64,000 nucleotides of DNA from Physella acuta (Eukaryota > Mollusca > Gastropoda > Physidae). The translations under genes and the position numbers were made by a program. Shown piece by piece: positions 55,241-64,000 of the stretch. Position 1 is the first letter of the stretch, and each line of letters begins with the position of its first letter. A model generated the notes under the pieces. It saw only the letters and a list, made by a program, of their open reading frames with translations, ran no database searches and was not told where the DNA came from. The stretch spans positions 177,001 through 241,000 of the forward strand of contig NW_026731783.1 of NCBI RefSeq assembly GCF_028476545.1, given 5' to 3'.

Positions 55241-55859
55241 GCCTCAGACACGTAATTTATAGCGTCAGTTGTGTGTTCGCTTTAGTATTACAGTTTTCAT
55301 CATCGGCTTGTGAGGACTGATACAGATTTACAATAGTAATATAATCTTTTTTAGCGATTCGACCGTAGACAAGGAATATCGGTAGAATTAACGATTTATA
55401 ATAAGTAAAATTACACATAAAGTATTATTAATGTTTCATGTTTTAAAACACGGAGAATACTTATATTTATTTATAAGTGCTGCATTAAATATGTGCACTC
55501 GATTGCTATAAATTTACAGTTCTAAGCATAATGTTTTAATAGAGTAGCGAATCTGGTTATTTTTGCCTATAAGTTATGTAAAATATTTAATTAATTTTGA
55601 TTAAAAGAATTATTTAAAGGTTATTGCCCTTAGAAAACTATAAAACAAAACGGGAAGTGATTTAAAAAAAAATGGTTTAATAGACAAACATTTTACATAA
55701 TTAACAACTTAGTGATGTTCAACTATGTAATCACGGCGTTTAAATTGTAGCTGATTTTTAGATGATTTTGAAGTTGCAAAAATTAATATGCTTGACAATT
55801 TAGAAAACGATACAAATTGTCTCATTTTACACTATATAACACCACTGCTATTTATATTA
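55241..55859 (+). repeat. Distal part of the B-D unit
   Basis: TCGGCTTGTGAGGACTGATA, CATGTTTTAAAACACGGAG, GGAAGTGATTTAAAAAAAAA and TATGTAATCACGGCGTTTA match 62390-63340. No gene. Confidence 0.88.
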
Positions 55860-57023
55860 TAATCTGAGAGATTTTTAATGCATATTAGCGGGACTACTAA
55901 TTTTCTAATATTTTTACGTACGTGTCTGAAAATGTGTTATATTTTTTTTTTAACTATACATTTTTTAAAATTTACTAAAACCGACAGTTTAGTAGTTTGC
56001 TTTGCGTAATTTTCCCATATAAAAAACTGCAAAGGTTTTTGCAGATATGTATTTAAGTTTAAAAAAAAACACACATTTTGTTCCAGACATTATCTTTACT
56101 GATTTAGAACTCTAACCAATACTGTATGAAATATTAATTGTAATGGTATAGCTGTAAAATATATGTATACCGTTTAAATAGCGTTATTATTTTTTTTTTT
56201 TTAAAACTTTAACACCGCAACGTTTAAGAAGGAGTTTGTCGCAAAATACGTTTTGGTAAAACGACTTTGTACCCGGGCGCCGAGAAGGGTCGCTACGCCT
56301 CTGAGGGGGTGTTCAGATAGTGTGACGTCACCAATTTGCATTATAAAAAAACTATTTTAGCCGTTATTTCGCGTTTAAAAAAAACTGTTTTAATAAATTG
56401 TAAAAAGATATGGGAAAAAAGATCGCTGTTTTAAGGAAAATTCAACAGAAATGTTAATGGGTTGGGGTTGTAGGCTGATGTGTGACGTCATTTTAGGGGG
56501 AGGGTCTGGCTTTTTGTAACGAGGTGTGATTAAGGGGAGGGGGAGATAAAATTAATAAAAAAGCGTTACGTTATTTATGGATGACCCCTATGGAAGCTTT
56601 CCGTGATGTTGTTGTGGGTGTTCACTGCATGGTTTGTTTTATGTGGTGTTCGGGGGGGGGGGGGGTTATGGACTTGCCTGAAACCCTGCTCATATAAACC
56701 TATAATCTAACACAGTCCTTTTTTTTTATTTTATGTATTTACTTTTAAAATTGCAACGCAACCATCAAGTATACTTACAATATTTTAAAGTTTTAAGAAA
56801 GAAGAGAACAAGAAAAGAAGTAAGAAAGAGTGTAATCAATAATGTAGTATAAATCGAGAACAAGTACAGTATGTAGAATATGTGTGACGCAAAATATTTA
56901 GTAACAAACGTCAAAGATCTAAACTCTAGACTGTAAAAGTTAAAATTCAATAACCTGAAGTGTTTGCTTTGAATGAAGTAGGAGAGTGAAACTAAAATGG
57001 CTCTGTAAGCATTTCTCGTGCAT

Positions 57024-57062
<39 letters not shown>

Positions 57063-57090
57063 GACTACATTACGTTAAACATTTAGTATT
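55860..57090 (-). repeat. Dispersed repeat family R, copy 3, with MITE remnant
   Basis: Reversed match to 560-1330. Contains the TA-flanked MITE remnant at 56305-56588, ending GGATGACCCCTA on the right but lacking the last 30 or so bases on the other side, exactly as in copy 1. A-run at 57025-57061; G-run at 56649-56663. Confidence 0.88.
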
Positions 57091-57189
57091 TTTGAATTCC
57101 AGTATTGTCGAATTTTATTTATCCACAGCTAAAGATTATTGATGTTTTAGACATATAAAACAATCTCTATATACCGACATAGGATGTAT

Positions 57190-57740
57190 TTATAAGAACA
57201 ATGTAATTATTGTGAGCTGGACACTATCCTGACTGTCAATATGATTGTAAAGGAATATATTTGCAAGCATCAGGGACTTTATTGAAAATATGGTTGCCAT
57301 GACATTTGAATGAATAAGACGAACGATCAATCCGGTTGAATTAAAGTTGTTCCGATGATACTATTCCATGACATTTTTTTTTAAACGATAATACGTAAAT
57401 GTACGCTATAATGACCATACAATAACCACACATTAGTCAAGCAGAAACAATATAATAACAGTGGAATGAACTGACCTGTCACGTGTAACGGTCAGCTGAC
57501 CAAGCGTTAGGAGTTGGTCAGTCTAACGTGTAGGACATAGTCGCATATCATAAAGCAGTTGGAGATTGAGTACAGTTAGGTATCGTCTCATATGTGCCTA
57601 TATATGAATACACTGTAATATTATTTTGCTCTTCGAACTTTGGAGACGAAGGTAAATACAACTAAAAAATACCGGAGAGATTCAATATGATGGCGGATAT
57701 CCAATTATTCTTACGGGACAAGTAGGATTGGAAAACAGTC
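57190..57740 (-). repeat. Repeat family C, copy 2
   Basis: Reversed match to 35190-35744. Contains the near-palindrome GACCTGTCACGTGTAACGG followed by TCAGCTGACC. Confidence 0.88.
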
Positions 57741-58234
57741 ATTATTCATTTTTGGTTAAGAGGGTCATCCGTATTGTTAATTAAATACGTTACCAAACAA
57801 ATCTCAGTAATATCAATACATTCCTAAATGTAAAGTTAGACACATGATCAAAAAGAGCAAGTCACCCATAATGTCGAACAATCAGACTTGTATTGCATTT
57901 GTACTGAATCTATCCCATTAAAGTAAAATGTACATGCATAAAACACATTTTAAAAAAATAGCAATTTTAAGGTGTAAAAATAACAGATTTTACAGTATTC
58001 ACTGTATTACTTTTTTAGGGTTCCAAATTTAGGTAATTACAATTATCGAAATAATTGTTTTTAAAAATAGTGTACATATTATTGGCTGTTTATGGTGCGT
58101 ATAGACATATTCCCAAGGAGCTGAATGTTACATATTAAGTCCTTTCTATTCTGGTAAATGAAAACGTGAGCTAATGTCTCAAGACATTTTCAAATTGGTC
58201 AACATACAAAGAGCTGTGTGTCAAGGGTGAACTT
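57741..58234. other. AT-rich spacer, nothing recognised
   Basis: No gene or repeat recognised. Confidence 0.5.
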
Positions 58235-58375
58235 TCTGGTGTGTTAGGTATAGACATAGAGAAGGTGGACGATCTAAACTCGACATTGTTAAAGCTGATT
58301 CAACTATCTGGTGTGTTAGGTACAGGCATAGAGAAGGTGGACGATCTAAACTCGACATTGTTAAAGCTGATTCAC
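58235..58375. repeat. 72-bp tandem duplication
   Basis: Two copies (58235-58306 and 58307-58375) starting TCTGGTGTGTTAGGTA and containing GAGAAGGTGGACGATCTAAA. The frame 58241-58465 crosses both because 72 is a multiple of three; its DIEKVDDLNSTLLKLI repeat looks protein-like but has no context. Confidence 0.92.
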
Positions 58376-58499
58376 CAAAATGCTTTCATCATTATTCTCT
58401 TTGTCGTCATTACCACAATTACAAACATTACTGTTATTTTACCACCAAGATTTCCATCATTATAGTTAGAGCTGTGAGATGGTCTGCTTCTGTGGTTCG

Positions 58500-58640
58500 G
58501 TGTTTTACAATCATGTAAATCATGCCACTACCACGTAAAGCCTGCTACTAACATGTAAAGTCTGACACTAACATATAAAGCATGCCACAAACATGTAAAA
58601 CCTGCCACTACCATGTAAAACCTGCCACTATCATAAACAG
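58500..58640. repeat. Minisatellite, about 22-bp unit, 6 units
   Basis: Imperfect units of CATGTAAA(A/G)CCTGCCACTA. Confidence 0.85.
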
Positions 58641-58789
58641 CCAATACACATGACAATAATACAGATTATAATCTCTCGACAAAATGATGTTCAATAGATA
58701 CATACGTTGTAGGTGCGGGGTGATTGGTAAATGGGCGATATATACATGAGTGGCCAATGCCGGCTGCATACAACACAGATACACTTTAT

Positions 58790-60739
58790 AAAACTAACAC
58801 TGCATTTTAAACTCTTGTATCAGATATATGATAGTTCTGCTGTAGACTGAATACTGAAAGCGAATAAGACACATGCAAGACACATGTAAATGTAAAACAT
58901 GTTTAAGACACAATTCAGGCACATTGAGGACGCATTTCGACATTTCGAGTATAAGATATACTAAACATATACATGATTTAAACGTGTGTTTAAAACACAA
59001 TTGTATTAATGTAATATTTTATCAACTTTCTAAGAGATTATGTCAGGAAAATGGCAAGCTGCTATAACTTTCCACGCCTCTGGCCAGATAATTGTACGAT
59101 TTTAATGTAATTATGAAATAACAGTAGAAATGACGTGGACTACCTACATGATAAATCTGATACAGTGTTACAGTCAGTGAAAATTTTCAAATATATATTA
59201 AGAAGATACGCAATTAGGCTAGAGTTTTGTAATTTTAAAATTGCAATAAAATTGAATGTTTCCAACATACTACAGGTCTTATTTCAACAACATATCAAGG
59301 GCAATAACTTAAAAAAATTAACTTTAGAAAATATTTATATCATTACATTTTCTTTTTATATATTAAAAAGGGCTGATAGTTGCCACAATTAAATTATCTA
59401 AATAACATATTGATAGAAGTAAACATATTTTGTATTGTTCTTTTATGTGTTTTAAAATAAGAGGTGAATAAATTAATTTCAAAACAGTGGCCAAGCGTTT
59501 TACATTTATCTAAGACAACCGATGAGGTCAGTTCAGATGTTGCTACATAGCTATGTTTGAGTTATTGCCTTTAAGAATATTCTTCTTTCTGTCAAATGAA
59601 ATGTTTAGTTTCAATTTGAGGGGTCACATTTTAGTGTAAGGGAAAATATATTTGTTCGGACGGACACATTTGAGGGTTTTTTTTCAACTGTATTAAATGA
59701 TACTGTCAGTTATCAAGTATCAATAACGTTTGAATATATTCATCAAATTAAACTGAATTTAAACTGAGTGACACTATTTAATCTACGCCAGACACACTGA
59801 CAGACAAACAGACAACCAAACATACACCGTATTCCCATCTTATTTATATGTATACATCAGACGATTGTCGAAAATTATTGACTTTCTGAATTATGATACA
59901 TGAAACATAGCTCCAAAGTTTGGTAAAATATTGCGTGCAATATTTGTTGAGTGCAAAATTTCATATGCATTGTATGTTTGTTCTTACATTTTGTAATTGC
60001 TCGAAATTAGAAAATTAACCAAACAATATTGTGCTGCAAAGAAAATATTTTTTTTTTAATTCTTCAACTTTTTCTAATACAAGACTTTTAATTTTTAAAG
60101 AAATACAATTTAAATTATTAAGTTGTGTCTACTAATTTGACTGAACTGAATCGATGCAACGAAAGAGTTCATTATATAGTTTAAACCACTGTTGTTGGTC
60201 AATGTGTATTTTAATCAACATGTTTTTATCTTTCAGTTTAGAACTTTAAGATTCTGATAATAAAGTATATTTAATTAAAAATCAAAAGCCATCATAGAGA
60301 GAATAATGAACTGGCAGCAGTATTTTCCAACACACAGGTCTACTAAAACATATTTTCTTTACATTATAAAGGTAGTTGTACATAACTTTAGCCATACATT
60401 CCCCCGTGTAGCTACCCATGTCTAGGGAAGTTAAAAAAAAACGTGTAACGGGTAGCTCATCATCTGGTGAAATAAAAAAAAAGATAAATAAATAAAAATG
60501 CTGTTACATGTATTCCTGTTTTTCCATGATTGACTGGAAATAAAACTATCTGTTGTTTATTATTTATCTGCTCTGCTAGTTGGAAGTCAATTATTGAGTC
60601 ATGTTGGGGTTCCAAAGAAAGTTGGGGAACTAACATAATGCCTGTTTAGCTGATACGTAAATCATGTACTGTATGATGTGTTAAATTTAAACAAAATTCT
60701 TTAATAGTTTTTTAATTAAAATTGTCAAGCAGATGTACC

Positions 60740-60795
<56 letters not shown>

Positions 60796-61035
60796 TTTTT
60801 TAATATCAACATCATTTAATATAGATCTTAACTTGCTTATCAGTTTCAATACATTTCAGTGAGTAGCATACGTCATTATAAGTAGATCTATAGAATGTAG
60901 ATCTAAATCAAATTTGAATGTAATTGTTCATTTCCTCATATTTTAAATTGGAAGAGGACGCCATTAGTGTTGTGTTTTGTAAAACTTGTTGCATTTGACG
61001 TCATTGTTTATTGCGTTCTTGTCACAACCAAATCC
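58790..61035 (+). repeat. Repeat family B, copy 7
   Basis: The most continuous B copy joined to D. Landmarks: CACATGCAAGACACATGTAA, GGAAAATGGCAAGCTGCTAT, AACAGTAGAAATGACGTGG, TAAATTAATTTCAAAACAGTG, CTGTCAGTTATCAAGTATC, CATTATAAAGGTAGTTGTAC, GGTAGCTCATCATCTGG, TCAATTATTGAGTCATG. A (TA)n run lies at about 60738-60794. No coding region. Confidence 0.92.
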
Positions 61036-61360
61036 GGATAGTCAACTTGATTTCCAAACATTGACACTATCCAGATGGTCAACTTGATTTCCAAACATTG
61101 GCACTATCTAGGTGGTCAACTTGATTTCCAGACATTGGCACTATCCAGATGGTCAACTTGATTTCCAAACATTGGCACTATCCAGATGGTCAACTTGATT
61201 TCCAAACATTGGCACTATCCAGATGGTCAACTTGATTTCCAAACATTGGCACTATCCAGATAGTCAACTTGATTTCCAAACATTGTCACTATCCAGATGG
61301 TCAACTTGATTTCCAAACATTGACACTATTCAGATGGTCAACTTGATTTCCAGACAGTGG
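61036..61360. repeat. 37-bp minisatellite, about 9 units
   Basis: Same unit as 36905-37095, longest array of the four. Confidence 0.95.
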
Positions 61361-62094
61361 GGAAATAAACGTTGGTACTTCTAAAACGTCATACTAGTTT
61401 AGATTCATTAGACCAGCTCTTTGTATCTAGAGTAATAACAGTGGCATGTGAAAAGTGTGGATCGTTAGAGAGTTTGTTAACGACAAACCCCATCTGTTGT
61501 CACAGTTCTCTCAATAGTGCAGGAATGTTAAGAGCAATGAGGTGACTTTTAGTTAGCATTGGCTGCGAATATATTATACATACACACGTGTTTTTTTTTT
61601 ACTGGACAGTCAGGTATTTTACTTCAACGGTCAAGATTGTTGGCAAGTTAAAGACAGAGTTAACATTAAATAGTTATACATTACTTATGTTACGTGTATT
61701 TTATTGTCGAACGTAGTCTTTAGTAGGACAACAAAATGTATTATTTATTTCTCTACTGTATTTTTGAAAAGAATAATGTCAACATATCTTCACATAATTA
61801 TTGCATTTTCTCAACACGATTACAAGCTGTATATATCGTTTAACAATTTGGTGCTATATAAGCGATGTAATAACTTTTATCATAATAAAAATAAAAAGTT
61901 ATAAACATTGTGAATGATTTTATAAGATTTTTTTAAACATACACCAACAATTCTTTAGTAACGTCTTAATCTGTATGTCGTTCTGTTTCTAGACTGTATC
62001 TATAATGGGTCCAGTGTTGTTCCATTTGGTCTCCAGCTTTAGTCCATAATGTATGTTACACAAACAATAATCTATCATCTGCCATAACATCTAG
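61361..62094 (+). repeat. Repeat family D, copy 4
   Basis: Near-identical to 37096-37914 but lacks a segment after GCATTGGCTGCG. The open frame at 61704-61904 recurs in degraded form at 37460-37660 and is not taken as a gene. Confidence 0.92.
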
Positions 62095-62182
62095 TATCCA
62101 CCATCCAACATGTGTCCAGCAAAGGTTTAACTAGCGTCTAGCAGTGATCCAACATGTGTCCAGCAAAGGTTTAACTAGCGTC
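62095..62182. repeat. 44-bp minisatellite, two units
   Basis: CCAACATGTGTCCAGCAAAG GTTTAACTAGCGTCTAGCAG units, as at 37915-38410. Confidence 0.93.
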
Positions 62183-62733
62183 TTATAATACATAGTGGTT
62201 ATATTATTTTGTAAAGTCTTTAATTTAGTAATTTCTTACTGATGTACTTTTAAGTTTTATTTGTGTGTATCTATCATACTTTAACAACACAGTCAGCTAT
62301 GTGTTGTTGATTTACCTTGTAATTGTATTATTATATATAAAAGTTCATCACATGTGTTTGCCTTAGGAGTAATTTCAATTTCATCATCAGCTTGTGAGGA
62401 CTGATACATATTTGCATTAGTAATACTTCTCTGACTTGTGCTTTTCATCTAAGAAGAATTATCTATACACAATACACGAAGTCGCATTTTAAAATTACAA
62501 TTTTATTTTAAACCTAAAAAAATGCAAACATGTTAGGTAATTTTTTTTTTTTTTAAAGTCTTCACTTTACAACAAGTACAATAGCAGCAACATATTTTAC
62601 ATACTATATACAAAACTTGCATAGTATGGCATGTAAACATATTGCATGATGACACATTCAAAAGGTTAATTTAAAATGGCCTCAGTATAAGAATACAAAA
62701 ATAATTAAGTTTAACATTTTAGATTTATCACAT

Positions 62734-62769
<36 letters not shown>

Positions 62770-63430
62770 ATACTTGTATTTGCAATTAAAACAAATACAT
62801 CAACATCACATTTTTTAACATAATTTTGAACACCGAATGAAAGCGAAGGGTTTTGCAAATGTACATAATGAACATTTACATGATGTCATGTATTTGATTA
62901 TAAAAAATTGCTAAATTTAGGTAAAAAGTATCATTTTCACCTATCGAAAAGTGCAGTCTATCAATGATTGAATCAACGATTTTATATAAGTACAATTACT
63001 CATAAAATATTATTAATGTTACATGTTTTAAAACACGGAGCATTATTATATTTAATTAGAAGAGCTGTATTATATATGTGCAATCTGTATCTATAAATTT
63101 ACAGTTTTAAGCATATTCTTTTAAAACAGTAGCGAATGTAGTTATTTCTGCCCATAAGTGATGAATATTATTTAATTGATTTTGACTAAGAGAATTATTT
63201 AAAGGTTATTTCCCTTACCAAACTACAAAACAAAACAGGAAGTGATTTAAAAAAAAAATGGTTTAATTGACATACGTTTTACATAATTAACAACTAAGTG
63301 ATGTACAATTATGTAATCACGGCGTTTATATTGTTGCTAGTTTTTAGACGATTAATATGATTGACAATTTAGAAAACGATAAAAATTGTCTCATTTTACA
63401 CAAAATAACACCAATGTTATTTATATTACT
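62183..63430 (+). repeat. Distal part of the B-D unit, second copy
   Basis: 62260-62310 matches 39160-39230; 62390-63340 matches 55290-55800. A T-run lies at about 62739-62765. No gene. Confidence 0.85.
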
Positions 63431-64000
63431 TTATTTTATTTCCAAATTTATTCCAGAAAGATTTATTTGTTAATACTATAAAAGCCAGATCCACACAAAA
63501 CATTGATAAGCCTGGTTCGGCTATTATGACTATCTTAGCCCATACCCTCTCTCCACAGAATAGCAAATTAGTATTTAATACATTATTTGAAATGCAGTGG
63601 CTTTACATTATGTGTGATTAATATAATGTTTAAATAAATAATTGCCGAAATCAAAAAACATTGTTTGTCACATACACCACACATGAATGTCATACGGCAG
63701 ACACGTAATACATTACAAGACACAAGTAATAAAAATGTTAAGTACTAGTAATTCATGACACGACAGATGTATTTAAAACTTAATATTGTTAATATCCGAG
63801 TAAGCTATTTGCTAATTATAAGTCGCTTCTCAATGAATTGTATTAAATCTATTAAGAGGCCATCCAACCAGTAATGGCGATCTCAAACAATTTAAATGTT
63901 ACACCCCCCCACCCACTCAGTCCTCACCCAGTCCACACGTGTCACGTGTCATCAACCAACACCACCCCGCACATCTGATGATAACCTCCACACAAAAAAA
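63431..64000. other. Right-edge spacer, partly reversed copy of 47285-47400
   Basis: 63890-63970 (CACCCAGTCCACACGTGTC, GTCATCAACCAACACC) is a reversed relative of 47300-47400. No supported gene. Confidence 0.5.

Noticed and set aside
58241-58465. A gene with a DIEKVDDLNSTLLKLI repeat
   Set aside because: The repeat is a single 72-bp tandem duplication; no start context, homologue or neighbouring exon supports a gene.

Overview
The window is AT-rich animal DNA and looks like a repeat-dominated intergenic region. The organism is a metazoan: it carries a retrocopied H3.3-type histone, an SDHD copy, a proteasome Rpn9 copy and a Polycomb RING (PCGF) copy. The short interstitial (CCCTAA)n tracts near 28.6 kb fit a TTAGGG telomere, which argues against most insects and nematodes. 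Together with many short hAT MITEs, CTAGATCT-rich tracts and a tRNA-Leu-primed LTR element, a mollusc (probably a gastropod) is my best guess. That placement is inference, not proof. I found no host gene with a convincing exon-intron structure.

Layout. 0-5.7 kb: a 25-bp minisatellite, dispersed repeats R and E, an antisense tRNA-derived SINE and a hAT MITE with perfect 8-bp target duplications. 5.8-13.6 kb: two opposed pieces of a multi-kilobase repeat (family B), each holding a broken PSMD13/Rpn9 processed pseudogene; between them lie a degenerate hAT-type TTF zinc-finger transposase fragment, two E copies and a 25-bp minisatellite. 14.3-20.8 kb: a TA-flanked MITE, then a repeat-R copy split by a young 4.2-kb LTR element that has a gag-like gene but no pol, then an H3.3 processed pseudogene. 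21-31 kb: E copies, a hAT MITE, a PCGF pseudogene, another TA-flanked MITE, CTAGATCT-rich DNA, telomere-like tracts and a few weak coding candidates. 32-36.5 kb: a 219-bp hairpin, then two processed retrocopies joined head to tail (a two-KH RGG protein, then SDHD), each with its own poly(A), and a full SINE with 13-bp target duplications. 36.9-64 kb: repeated B-D units with embedded minisatellites, a >2-kb inverted repeat (43.2-45.7 against 48.5-50.7 kb), a Helitron-like element, a LINE 3' end and hAT-type termini.

How the parts relate. Nearly all protein-like sequence here arrived by retrotransposition or by mobile elements. The KH/RGG reading frame is intact; the SDHD frame is intact but has GTG where the start ATG should be; H3.3, PSMD13 and PCGF copies are disabled. 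The most original signal is the B-D repeat. It is several kilobases long, present in at least seven partial copies in both orientations, has no recognisable transposase or reverse transcriptase, carries four kinds of minisatellite (unit lengths 25, 37 and 44 bp recur at separate loci), and in one lineage carries a PSMD13 pseudogene.
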